Positions 34,747 to 48,341 of a stretch of DNA of 52,983 nucleotides are shown here, one piece after another. Positions within the stretch are counted from its first letter, which is position 1; the number at the start of each line of letters is the position of its first letter. The stretch is from Schoenoplectus triqueter. Taxonomy: Eukaryota > Streptophyta > Magnoliopsida > Poales > Cyperaceae. The notes under the pieces are model-generated. The model ran no database searches and had not been told where the DNA came from. It saw nothing but the letters and a program-made list of their open reading frames with translations. The position numbers and the translations under genes were made by a program. The stretch covers positions 1 to 52,983 of the forward strand of contig CAXKVV010001851.1 in the NCBI GenBank assembly GCA_964058805.1, given 5' to 3'.

Positions 34747-35190
34747 ATGATGAAACAAATATCAAATATTTTCATATATTATAGACATGATATTATCAAC
34801 ATAATATAATTTGTTTAGATTTTTGAAATATGAGCCATATTTTTTTAAACTGCCTCAATGATAACAAACTTTGCATCATTGAAATTGCATGCCACTCCAT
34901 AAATGATGAAACAAATATCAAATGTTATCGTATTGAGACATGATATTATCTTTAAGATTTTTTAAATATAAGCCATATTTTTTTTAAGTTGCATCAAGGA
35001 TAGCCTTTGCATCACTGACATTTCATGTCACTCCATAAATGATGAAACAAATGTCAAATTTTATCATATATTATAGACATGATATTATCTTTAAGATATT
35101 TTATTTAGACTTATGACATATGAATCGTATTATTTTTTAAGTTGCATCAAGATAGCAAACTTTGTATCACTGAAATTTTATTGTCATTCA
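34747..35190. repeat. Three-copy imperfect tandem repeat (~136-156 bp units)
   Basis: Units begin atgatgaaacaaat at 34747, 34903 and 35039 and share 'gacatgatattatc', 'catatttttttaa', 'gttgcatcaa' and 'catcactgaa' in order. The last copy decays near 35190. Non-coding. Confidence 0.75.
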
Positions 35191-36095
35191 ATCAACAGAG
35201 CAAAGCTAGTATATATGAGCCTGAGCTCATCAAGATTTTTGATGAATTTGACTAAAAAAATATACTTTAATAGTTTTAATTTTTGATTTTGATTTTCAAT
35301 TAATTTTTTATATCAAAAACTGAAATAATTATTTTTTAAAAAAATCTGAAACAAATTTTAAAAAATTGTAAAAATGATTTTTTTTGTATTAGATAGTAAT
35401 ATAAAAAATTCATTGAGCAATATACAGATCATTTTATTTTATTTTTAAAAACTTCAATTATATACAGATCATGCGTCCAAAAATTATATAGATTAACGAA
35501 AGGAAATAATCTTGGGGAAAAATCACACAGAAATAATGAGAAGAATGTGAGTAATGGAAATTAGAATGGAGAAGAACAAAAACAGAGAGAAATAGAGAGA
35601 TAATTCAAGAGGAGAGAGGAATATTTGCAATTAGAGAGCTTGTCAAATTTAACACAATTCAATATTTTCACTTTCCCAATATATGTTTTTTTTTCCGTCA
35701 GATGATTGAAATTGATCCAAATTTTTTCTCCAAAAAAAAAACTGGGTGTACTGAATATAACTAATAAGAGTAATAATTACTGAGCCAAACTTGTCAAGCT
35801 GGAGTATAGTTTGTAATCAGTTCATTAACTTAATAAGCTGACTCTTTAACAACAGAAATTAATCAACGATTGAGATAATTTTAAACTTTTTCTGAGCAGA
35901 TCTCTAGTAAACTGTAAAGCATGAGCAATGCATTTTTCTTGCAGCCCTATAAACCGACGGAATTTAGTACACTTTTCAGAACAAAAGAATAAACAATAAT
36001 ACGACTACATTCTCATTTTATTACTCTGCATTACTCTCAAGTCTCAAGCGCTGGGTCTAACGTGGGATGATAATTGATTCCAAACTATTACATCG
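35190..36095. other. AT-rich spacer upstream of RPS14
   Basis: No gene is supported. Long A and T runs are present throughout. Confidence 0.5.
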
Positions 36096-36227
36096 ATAAA
36101 AAAGGAAAATAAAATCGGCCCGAATTCATCCCAAGCAACTCATCGGCCTGGACTGGCCCGCATAAAAAAGGAAAATAAAATCGGCCCGAATTCATCCCAA
36201 GCAACTCATCGGCTTGGACTGGCCCGC
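36096..36227. repeat. Perfect 2 x 66-bp tandem duplication in the RPS14 promoter
   Basis: Units 36096-36161 and 36162-36227 differ at a single base (ggcctgg against ggcttgg). Each contains two GGCCCG blocks and 'catcccaagcaactcatc'. It ends about 60 bp upstream of the RPS14 leader, so the copied GGCCC motifs may be promoter elements. Confidence 0.93.
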
Positions 36228-36240
36228 TTATATTGACACA

Positions 36241-36294
36241 TTATATATAAAATGAAGCCCAAGAGGTCGGTGCTCTCTAAGCTGTCTAGGGTTT
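36241..36294 (+). promoter_or_regulatory. RPS14 core promoter: TATA-like, site II and telo-box motifs
   Basis: A TATA-like ttatatataaaa (36241-36252), agccca (36256-36261, complement of the site II TGGGCY) and tagggttt (36287-36294, telo-box) occur in order upstream of the first ATG. The site II plus telo-box pair is a known signature of plant ribosomal-protein promoters. Which A or C starts the transcript is not visible. Confidence 0.65.
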
Positions 36295-36354
36295 TATTTC
36301 CTCTTCCCTGCCGTCGAAACCTCAACCCGAGCTCTAAACCTCAGCTGCGCAACC

Positions 36355-38164
<1,810 letters not shown>

Positions 38165-41100
38165 ATTTCTTGTGCTTGTGTGGAAACCCTCTCAAGATTA
38201 TATGTACTGTGTCAAGCTTTAGGGCAACTCTTTGTTTGTAGTTTAATTTAATTTTAGCCATCTCAGAGAGATTTGGTATTGAATTTTGGTACTAGAATGA
38301 ACATTTAGAACTTGTTTCTTTGCCTAAAAATTTTGTGCACTAGTTTTGTCTATCATCCGGTTACCATAAAGCTTGAAGTTCTGCTTTCTGAACGTTTCAT
38401 GTGTTGGTAAATTGAACATAGGATATTTTGATTTCGTTTTATCTGTGGACATTGTAGTGAAAACCGGTAACGTTTTGTTTCCCATTTTTGTTTGTTCGGA
38501 GGATTAAAAAAGACAGCGGATGAATTTTGCTTATCATCTGACATACTGAAAGTGGTCACGAGAAATTTCAAAGTTTTAACTATTAGTATTGAATAAAGAG
38601 TAAAACATAGCAACAATAAAATGGAAAAAAATAATATAACAAAAATTATATAGCCATTATCAAAATGCATAGTATAATTTTAACTCTTAAATGATTATTT
38701 AGTTGTTTACTCAATAAATTGTATATGCAAAATCTGAACAATAATGCATGAAATTTGCAAAATTTGAAAAAAAAACTCATAACCCTACACAATATAACAG
38801 ATTCACAAAAAAACACCACTAGATTAAACTCGATAAAAAATGATAGATTCAAAAAAAATCACAACTAGATCAAATTATAGTAATAAGATTCGTAAATTAT
38901 TCACGAATAATTCGTTTTTCATCAATAACTGAATGTTTTATGAATAATTCGTTAGTTTAATATATAGTGCGCATTTTTGATAAAAAACGTTTTATTCATG
39001 AATTATTCAGCAAAAAAAACACATTATATATTATTTTGTATTGAATTTTATAGTATTTAATATGTATTTTTAATATTTTATCATTGTAATATATATTTTA
39101 TTTATATTATATGAAATAAATTATATTTGTATTATATCTGAGCGTTGAATTTTTGATCTCGCCGAATATTTTCTCACGAACTTATCACTGTGCAACCAAA
39201 TCCTATTACTACTAGTTGCTCATGAGTCATGACTGGCACTGGTGGAGCATAATGTTCGGATTTTGGGTTATGACCCCTTTCAATTTAAAAAATATATGTG
39301 AGTCTTTATTTTTCAAGACTAAATTATATTGGATCTAAACACACTTGCAAAGCCCGTCCCCTCTTACATTTTCATAAGGTACTCTACTGACAAACTGGTG
39401 TCCAGTTATCAGTTCATGATCCAGGAGATTCATGATCCAAAGATCTTTTATGCCTACAAGTCTACTTCAATGAATTTCTTGGACTGGAAGTACCTCTAAC
39501 TAGTTTATTGGCGCTAATAATAATTAGTGCTATTATACAAAAAGATATACCCATTTTATTTTCTTCTCTTTTCGCGCATGCACGTTTGGTGTTCAAGAAC
39601 CGAAATAGTAAAAACAGAAACAATTTTCTGTTCATAAAGAAAAATAATGAAAACACACTATATTTTTCATAAGATATTGTTTGAAAATGTTTTGGATAGC
39701 CTTATAATTGCAAACAGGGTGTCAGACAACAACTTCCGTGGCACAGTATAATGTGGTCAGGAGCGGAGACAAAGGGATCCTTTATGATTTACGTAAATAT
39801 ATAAAAATATTATGAAAAATAATTATATTTATAAGAAATTATTGTTTAGTTCTCTATAATTTGTTTTAATCATTTAATGTTTTAGATCCCCAAATCCGAC
39901 CCCTTATATTTAAATCGTGGCTCCACCTCTGACCATGATAAGCTTACTATTGTTTTCTCTATCATCTCTTCTCCTATTTCAACTCCCTCTTTAAATACAG
40001 GGTGACAACTCTGCGCTCACCTTTTCAATTAAAATAATACACTATTTTAAAATAACATTAACATGTGAAAAATGAAGTGTGAAATGGACCCTTAACAATC
40101 TTACTTCTGTCACTGAACTAATCTATGGATCATGGACAGGTTCTATTGTGCATATTCTCAACACTACACATATTAAATCTAAGGCACCAGTCCATAGCCT
40201 AACGACTTAATCCATTCCCAGTTGATCAAGACCTCTCAAGAACGATCTAAACATCTAAAACACGTCACCAAACAACTCCAAACTCCAAACTCCAAACTCC
40301 AAATTCAACAAATACAATCTTGTTATTAATTTTAGATATGAAAAAGAATCTTACCAGAATTTTTGACCTCAGTCATTAGCCATGGCTTGACTGAAATAGA
40401 TGCAAATATAAGGTGTCCAATCTTAAAGAAAAAGGAAAGAGATACAAAGTACATCTCAGTCTCAAAATTTCTTCAAAATGGAAAAAAAGCAATAATAGAT
40501 CATTAGTGAAAATTGAAAAAAAATACTGACACTTTGTCCACTGGTCACTGTCAGTCCACTACAGTTTACTGTTCGAAGCTCCATTTATCTATGAAAATAA
40601 TATGTGACCATTGAATGCTGGGCAGAGGAACCTACCATATCCTCAAAAAGCACAGGCTACTCAGGCTTTCCAACTTGTAAAGCATAGCAATTTCCGAACA
40701 ATAATTCAAAGCACGCGGACCTTTTCTAATAAATAGCTCAAAGCACGCTCTATGGAAAGCAAAACAAAATTATGACTAAAATATTGCAAACTCGTGAAAG
40801 AATGTTACTGGCTATGGACCAGGCATCTTACTTTTCCAAAGTTCTTTAATAAATGATCCTCAATTTAGGACCTACAATATTAAACCCCGTAAAAATAATT
40901 AAACAATAATGATGATTAAGAAGAAAAAAATAAAATAACATAACACAAATTAGTAAATAATATAACCCAATAAAGTTATGAAATATATGTATAAACATCC
41001 ATATAAATAAATACCACGTATTGATGTCTAAAATGAATAACTAAATAAAATCTGATTCTAATTAAGTTAATAACTGATATAAATAACTCATAATTCAGTA

Positions 41101-41989
41101 AATGATTAGGATAGAATTCCTGAAACTTCAAATGAAAATCAAAATGTTAATGAGACTATATAATGTATAGACAAATAATAATGATTTAATTAAAATCGAT
41201 TATAATCACAAAAATTTCTAAACGGTTAATGAAATTCAACTAACCATAGAATCAACAATAATTTTTTTTACAATGAATTTGACATTCCATTTAAAAACCC
41301 GCCACACCAAAAGACACATCCCTCCGCCACAGAAAAACCCAAACTCTCTCTCTTCCTCCCTCTCTCCTTAATTAATGGCATTTAATGCCTCTCTCATCCT
41401 CCCACTCCTCTCCGTCCCCTTTCCTTTCATTTCCGTCAACCCTCACCTCTCTATCTCTGTCTCATCCAAGATCCCCCTTACTCCACTCTCTATATCTCTC
41501 TTACGAGAGATCACCCGATCTCTGATCCTCTCCCCCTCCTGGCCACCTGCCCTCTCACCATCCCTAGACCCGCTGTCCTGTCGCCTTTTTTCTCCGTTGC
41601 CTGTCACCTCTATTGACCGTTGCGCTCCTCTACCTCTCACCCGCTCCCGGTACAGCCACCGAATCACATTCTCTTTTCCCTTATAAAGAGGCACTCCAGA
41701 GCTCCGCCCCCTCCCTGGTTTCAAATTTTTCTCATGCGTTGAGATTTGGCCTTAAAAATTCGATAAGAACATTATTACATTCAAATTCTCTGGATTTGTT
41801 GGAAAGGGAGGGGGCTGGCTGGAACTCTCGGAGAGGAAGGAGTAGCCTCAGTCGAAATTGACCCCTTGTCTTGTTTCTATTGCTTCTGATTTCTTACTGG
41901 TACATTGCTGTCCCTTGCGCACTTGTTGCTGTTGCGGTTGTATGTCATATTTCTTTTCTTATTATGTGGGTATCCCCCGATACTTGTGA
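38165..41989. other. Intergenic region; no gene supported
   Basis: 38165-38340 should hold the RPS14 3' UTR. 38870-39150 contains palindromic 'attattcacgaataat'-type sequence, perhaps a small MITE. An (aactcc)n-like run occurs at about 40270-40305. 41280-41860 is pyrimidine-rich with a leader-like look (ctctctctcttcctccctctctcc at about 41345). Its open frames on both strands are compositional and match nothing I know. The region right up to 41984 is the left flank of a solo LTR insertion. Confidence 0.5.
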
Positions 41990-43239
41990 TGTTAGTTTGT
42001 AATAATCTTGAAGTCAATAATACGATAAATTTGTTATATAAAGCTTTGTTCATGAATTGAATATTTAAATGATATTTTGTTTCCTTGAGTATTATTGAAT
42101 TTATGAATCATTCCGAGTTCATGACTGGAATTGTGAAACTTCATAATATAGAATATACTCTTAAAAGTCACTAACCAAGGTAATTAGCAGGAACACTAAT
42201 TAACCGTTATCAGGTTAGTATGTGGATTAAATGATGGTCAAGTTTTACAGACCATAGACAAAGAGTTGTCATTTTAATCACATAGATAGATGTTCAAGGA
42301 ACATCGTATTTGATAGACCCCGAATGAAACATTAAATGGAATTGTGTTCGTGTCATTAATGTTTTCATTCAGTGTTAAATTCTAAAGTATGAGGTATTCA
42401 TCTTTCCTACATAGGATATGTATGTGTGTGATTTCTACCAAACGTTATCCGTAAAAGGTGGCTATAAAGGTAGCTCTTCGGTATACATAACTTATGCGGA
42501 GGAAGAGATGGTTTGCCAAAAGTACTATTGTACCTCGTATTTCTATACGAGTTATAGCATCACTGGGCCCCTTGATAGAGTAAGATTATCTGCTAGCAGT
42601 ATAATTACAAGAGTAATTATATTTGATAATTTACTCAGGATCAAGAAAAGATTAAGTTTGCAAGGATGACACATACCTACCTTGAAACTGATTTGATAGC
42701 TATGAGACAAAAGAATTAAACACAAGTAAATAGTTTACTGGATCATGATATTGTACAGTACATCATCATCTGTGTAATTGGATGGTCATAGCATTCTGTC
42801 AGATGCCTCCTATGATTATAGAAGTTAAAACAGTTTTAACTCTATTTACCAACATAACACGGATCCTGTCGGGTCACACCGTATAGGAGTTAATCGGAGA
42901 ATCTTATTGATTAATTATGAATTGTTTATAATTAATAATAAGATGGTTATAATTAATTATATATGATATAATTATATTTGTCATAGAGATGACAAGAAGC
43001 AAAAATCAGATTGAATTTATAACGTGTTGGACACGTCGTATAAATTCGCCGAAACAACAACCGAGAAAAATATAATTGTAGATGACAATTATATATATTT
43101 GATTTGGATTTTAAATGTTAATTATGGATTTGAATTATGGGCCAAACCCCATTTATAATTAAAGTCTTAATTAATAATTAAAAGTCCAAAATCAAAAAAA
43201 CCCAAAAAAGCCCAAAATCCGAAAAGCCCATGATGACCT

Positions 43240-43400
43240 CCAAGGGTATTTTGGTAATTTATCCAAAAGCCCAAGGGTATTTTGGTAATTTGGCCAAAAA
43301 GCCCAATGACGTTTTGGTAAATTGGATGAACTTTAAGGGTATTTTGGTCTTTTCACTTTGAAACCTCCTTACTATTCACGAGGGCATTTTGGTAATTTGT
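43240..43400. repeat. Short tandem array inside the solo LTR
   Basis: Units containing 'gggtattttggtaattt' (with variants 'gacgttttggtaaatt', 'gggtattttggtctttt' and 'gggcattttggtaattt') recur at about 35-60-bp spacing with 'aaaagcccaa' between the first ones. They sit just upstream of the TATA-like box at about 43415, where LTR enhancers normally lie. Confidence 0.75.
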
Positions 43401-43844
43401 CAATTCCACTTTTTCTATAAATAGAGGGGTAGGGTGAGAGAAAAAGTTCCACCAAATCAGTTCTACTTTCTCTCTCCCGGTATACGGTTGTTTCAGAATT
43501 CACGGGATCGGTGAATAGTGTTTTTACGAAAGTTGTGGTATTTCTGCACATTTGTGAAACAGAATTATTGCGAGTCGTGAATAGTACTATTTCGTCTTTT
43601 TCTCGGGTGAATAGTGTTTTTGCGAAAAACCGCGGTTTACAGTATTTCTGGCAAAAGAAATAAGCCGCTCTCTGGTTAGTCCTGGTGGATAACCTACAGA
43701 GGCATCAGACGTTTGGTGCTCCGAGACAAGCCGATTTTCATTCCAATTAAAATTTGGAAGCGAGGTATAACATCTTATATTAATCTATTTAATTGTTAAG
43801 TAGATTAATATTTTAGAAATCAATCATGGAGTAGATCAATAAAG

Positions 43845-44032
43845 GTTTAAAGAGGTGTGTATCTCTCGGTAATCATCCGACACATCACTTTAACCCTAAG
43901 CTTAAGTTAGAAGTAAAATAATATTTTACCGTCTTTTGTAAAGGATTAAATGTCTGTAACTCTCGGTTATTATCCGACATACTTTAATCCCTAACTTAAG
44001 TAGAAGTAAAATTTTTGTTCTACGGTCTTTCC
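43845..44032. repeat. Degenerate ~105-bp tandem duplication inside the solo LTR
   Basis: Two halves align: 'taactctcggttattatccgacatactttaat' against 'atctctcggtaatcatccgacacatcacttta', each followed by 'agaagtaaaat' and 'acggtctt/accgtctt'. They lie in the probable transcribed part of the LTR. Confidence 0.7.
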
Positions 44033-44081
44033 GCAGCTTGAGCATTAATGAGATTTGGGCATTCCGAATCCCAACATGTGA

Positions 44082-44820
44082 TTCGCCAGCAATCTGGTGT
44101 GGTCCAGGTTTGGGCTCATACTAGTGTTGTTGCTTGCTTGGGTTTTTGTTTCAGCACTGGTTCCCTGAGAAGACCATCTGAGTTAGGTTGCTTGTCTGGT
44201 TTACTGATACTGATACTACACTTGCTGGGTTTCTGCCCCTGTTGTCTATGTCCGTGCTCTCTGAGTTGCTGGTACCATCCCTATTAATTGCTGCCTTTCT
44301 GACTTTAGTACTTGGCTAATACTGTGGCTTATGGGTTATGGTATGCTGGTATTACTTAGGGGATTAATTGTGCTGGCTTTGCTGTTGTCGGGTCTGTTTG
44401 CTGGGTTCTGGCATTTTGTTGCCTGTGGAGGGTTGCTACCTTGATTGTGTTATTCCCTGGCTTGTTTCCTCATATACTGGTATATGCCCCTTGTGTTGCC
44501 CTGATTTTTCTTGTGATGTGGTCCCTTGATCTGTTTTGTCTGGTTTATGGTATCTGAACTGCTATTCCAACCGGCCTCTGGGTTATTTACTGTTTGTGAT
44601 GTTGCCTATATTCTTGTGCCTTGTCTATTGTTGGCTGTACCAGTTGCTGGTATAGTCCTGAGCCTGTTCTGATTGATACTGCTATGCTGGGTTGTTGCAT
44701 GTGTTTGTGTTTGTGACTCTTGCCTGCTATTGTGTTTTGATTGTGCTTTGTCGATTATGTCTCTATGATTGTGTATGTGGCCTTATGTTGGGTATGGCTT
44801 GGTTGTTGGACTGCTGAAAC
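44082..44820. other. G/T-rich, A-poor non-coding segment
   Basis: The plus strand is built of recurring 'gctggtat', 'ttgctgg', 'gttgctt' and 'ctgcc' words and is poor in A, in sharp contrast with flanking DNA. It continues the composition seen at 41870-41984 on the other side of the solo LTR, so both were probably one block before the insertion. The 79-codon ORF at 44048-44287 crosses the LTR end and is not a gene. Confidence 0.5.
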
Positions 44821-45853
44821 TGAACCATAGGAATTAATTAGCAAATTGGGCTGCTTAGTAATCAAGAACTTAAGGATTAGCCCAAATTAAATACTATGAA
44901 CTTAAAATAATAACAAAAAATTGTATTGGGCCGACAAATAAAAATTTAACTAACTTAAAAATTTAATTAGGATTAGAGAAAATAATCGAGGCCCAATAAA
45001 ATTAAAAGTCCTAAGATAACAATGTGACTAATTAATTGATGCCACTCCGAAAGGTTGGTGACATCATGGATAATCACGCAAACTTAAAATATACGGGAAG
45101 TGATTAAATTCCCTATCTACCCCCGTTATGTGTTACTGGTGCACAAGCACCATATGTATGGTAGACAGTGTATGATCCTATTCACTAAAACACCAACACA
45201 TTAATATAATAATAATAATATTTTCTTTAAATTAATTTAATTTTTAATTTTTCTTTAATTTATATTAAACTATTTTCTAACTTATAAAAATATAATATTA
45301 AATATATATAATAAAATAAATTATATAATTTAAGAATATAATAAAAATAATAATTTGGATATAATAAATATATATTAATTAATTTCTCTATTTTTAAACT
45401 AAAAGAATATTAGAAATAAATAATATATATAATATAATATATATTAATCAATTTCTCAATTTCTTTAAATTTATAATTTTATTTTATTTCTTTTGTTTTG
45501 ATTTCCATTGTAATTGGAAATTTTAATTGTAATTAAAATAAAATCAATAAAATGAATTACTAATTTAATTCTTATATTCGTGTTATTTTCTGGATGATTA
45601 TTGACTATCGAATTTAGAATATCAGATAATGAAATTTAACCACTTAACAAAAAACGCAATAAAAATTAATAAACAAACATAAATATGATAATTATAATTA
45701 GAACACAAATTTAATAAAAAAGATTAACAACACACACTTAATACAATCAACGGATTAACTTAACGTAATCCCGAATAAATTAATAAGTTGTATATAAAAG
45801 TGATTTATATGACAACGTCATAAAATAAATAAAAACACATTAATTAGAATTTT
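44821..45853. other. Very AT-rich DNA; no gene seen
   Basis: 45190-45560 is almost pure A/T. 45050-45190 is more complex but matches nothing I know. Confidence 0.5.
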
Positions 45854-47916
45854 TGACACCCCTAAATATAGCAGAAAATCTACCAGATTTTTAAGAAAAA
45901 GATAATGAAACTCGAACGGGCGTTTACTCGAAACGCTATTATAATTAAATATCTATTATGAAATAAATCATATTAAAACTAACAGATGATTAATTTAAAT
46001 TAATAATAAGTGATATAGTTGACTCAGATCCACTTGCGGAGCTCGAGGCCTATCCCGACCCCATGTACACAGATGTGGATCTCGAGGCGGGCATACCACC
46101 TCCGGAGTAGAGCGACTTCACGATCCTCACTAGCACTCTCAGGTACGGGTTCCTAAGATTTAATTTTCTCTCTTCAGAATATGAACCCAAAATAAAAAAT
46201 CAAAAATGTTTTTTTAAAAAATAAACTAAATTATGATTTTTCTCTGACCAAATACTATTTAGAGACCAAACTTGATCTGTCATTTGCATTCGGTAACTGA
46301 CCAGCATATTTGAGACATACCCACATTTTTCATGTCATATTATATGTAGATATGATAGGAGTAGGACTCCGAAACTAGTCTCGAGATATGATTAGATTAG
46401 AATTAAATTAACAAAGTTATAGATTTTAAATATTATATGAAATACTATTACTATCACTAATTAATAATTAAGTTAGGTAGTTAATTATGCATTAAATGCA
46501 TGAGAGTGCTGAGAGGCAGGCCGAATAATCTCAGTCCGAGGTTGTATTGTATAACCAGATCGTTGCGGTTATGTATGGTGACCCATAGGCCCGTGAGACA
46601 CACTGGTTTATATATACACTACACACCTCTGCCTGTCGATTATTCACTGACCTTGTCATTTGACGAGTTCGGCCGTGCCAAAGTGTTTTATTTTTTATCA
46701 ATATTATATTATTATTATGTTGTATATGATTTGATTTCAAATTTAACTGAGTGATTAGGATGAACATGGCTTTCAGTGTTTAATGTGGACGACCATATTT
46801 GAGTCTGGAGTATATTCCGCTTTATTATATTATTTTTATTTAGCCGACTTATTTGAGATCTCGGTATATCCGAAGGGCTTTCTCCTTTGGCCACTAGTTA
46901 GAACAGAGAAATTTAGGAACTCTCCTTTGACCCCTAGTTGGTACAGAAAGGCTCCCATTTGTTATTATATTTCATTTTGTCATTCACAAATAGTCAACTC
47001 CTTTTGGCGATATGGAAACTGAAGTTATACTCTATTCCGTTTTGATTTATATAGTGAGGTAGATTAGCAGATTTAACAGACCAGAGTACGTACTTTATAG
47101 TCGTTCACTCTCCTAGGACTTTATCGCTTCGGGAGTCCGAATTGCCGTTTGTGCGGTGTTATCGCTACACAAATATAGATTTCTAAGTTAGTAAGTTGGG
47201 CCTGGTTGTGCCCGCTTAGGCAAGGCTGAAATTAGTAAGTTAGGCCCTGGTTGTGCCAGCTCGAGATGAGTCTGATAAATTTAAAAATCAGGATTTTATT
47301 ATGGATGCTTCTCTCTCGTACCATATTTTATATATTATATTACTTTCACAGATTTTCTATTTTGGGTTTCCTTGTCATTTCACGTCATAGCATCTAGGAA
47401 TTTTTTTAAAATGTGCATAAAATTATTATTTTATTTATATATGAATATTATATTACATTAAAACATCAGTATCGGTATTTGGGTCCAGTCTAGGAAAAAA
47501 AATCAAATCTTAAGGCTGGATTTAAATCTATACTGAGTAATTTTTTAAATTACTCTCGTTTTCACGGTGGTTGTGGGATCCAGATTTACAGGTACGGGAT
47601 TTTCTTGGAGAGAGTGCTAGGGACAGTCCTGCATGATAACAGAGGTGCTTCGCCGTATTAGTTTGTGTGCATGGTAGTTTTGGTTATTTTGGTTCTTTAT
47701 TTTGGTTAGGTCTGCTCATTCCGATAGAGTAAGCCCCCGTCGATCTATGTATTGTATTTATTTGTTATTCTGAATTGTTTTGTCATGTATTTATAATAAT
47801 TATTATGTTATTTATTTTGTATGATTGATTGATTTATTTCATATAGTATTTTGTACGCACATCTCGTTGTGCGTACGCGACGAAGTTGTCACGATTTATT
47901 ATTTTAAGGTGTGACA
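45854..47916 (+). mobile_element. Probable LTR-type repeat remnant (tgacacccc...ggtgtgaca)
   Basis: The left boundary reads tgacacccctaaatatagcag and the right boundary ...aaggtgtgaca, giving TG...CA ends that are near inverse repeats of the kind found on many plant gypsy LTRs. No 5-bp duplication matches (atttt left, tacaa right) and no primer binding site follows, so this may be an old solo LTR, a recombinant, or two separate fragments. The part at 47830-47916 ('gtacgcacatctcgttgtgcgtacgcgacgaagttgtcacg') contains a short palindrome. Open frames inside (46500-46754, 46783-47022) show no homology. Confidence 0.4.
46021..46110 (+). other. Short acidic open segment, unknown
   Basis: A GC-rich 90-base block in AT-rich surroundings reads in one frame as 29 acidic/proline-rich residues (DPLAELEAYPDPMYTDVDL then EAGIPPPE) and ends in TAG. 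It has no start codon near its beginning. It could be the tail of a decayed retroelement protein or chance. Confidence 0.3.
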
Positions 47917-48341
47917 TACAAAGTTCATTTTTCACATACTAAATTGGAAGTGACTAAATTTACGGTCTTCATCCATCTTTCCTGTGGATTTCAAAAGATC
48001 ACATTGGCCAAGTTGTTAATTTTTTTTTTAATAAAACGTCTATTACATAGATAAAAGTCATAAATTAAACTTATCATATATGAGCTATCTTTTCTTTTTC
48101 TATCTTTATTAAGTTGAAAGCCACCCATAGTCTTTGATGATCAGTTGAGTTAGATTCATTAGGACTAAAAAGAAAAAAGAAAAAAAAGCAAAGAAAATGC
48201 AAGGTAGTAGCGACAACTAAATGCAAACTCAGCTTTTATTAGAGGAATGCCGTGAGAACAAATAGAGTTATTATAATTGCCGAAGTAAAATTACTAAAAC
48301 CACATTCCAAACTACCTAAAATTAAAGTGCCAAATAAAATT
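47917..48341. other. Spacer and invertase 3' region
   Basis: The 3' UTR and polyadenylation signals of the minus-strand invertase should lie in the right part (48240-48341 on the plus map). No other gene is seen. Confidence 0.5.

Larger units (their letters stand above)
41990..44076. mobile_element. Solo LTR (2087 bp, TSD TGTGA)
   Basis: Starts tgttagtttgtaat and ends gaatcccaaca. A 5-bp duplication, tgtga, flanks it (41985-41989 and 44077-44081). It is a relative of the solo LTR at 22421-24255, and the ends also correspond (tgttag start; gcat..gaatcc..ca end). A promoter-like 'ttctataaatagagg' lies at about 43415. Two internal repeat arrays occur: four to five units around 'aagggtattttggtaattt' (about 43240-43400) and a degenerate ~105-bp duplication (about 43840-44030) with 'ctctcggt.at.atccgacat' in each half. 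No coding region and no second LTR are present. Confidence 0.9.

Noticed and set aside
41375..41861. Overlapping ORFs on both strands in a CT-rich segment
   Set aside because: Pyrimidine-rich composition opens several frames at once; products are Ser/Pro/Leu or Arg/Glu/Gly repeats without homology.
44048..44287. 79-codon ORF
   Set aside because: Starts inside the solo LTR and ends in the G/T-rich block, crossing an insertion boundary.
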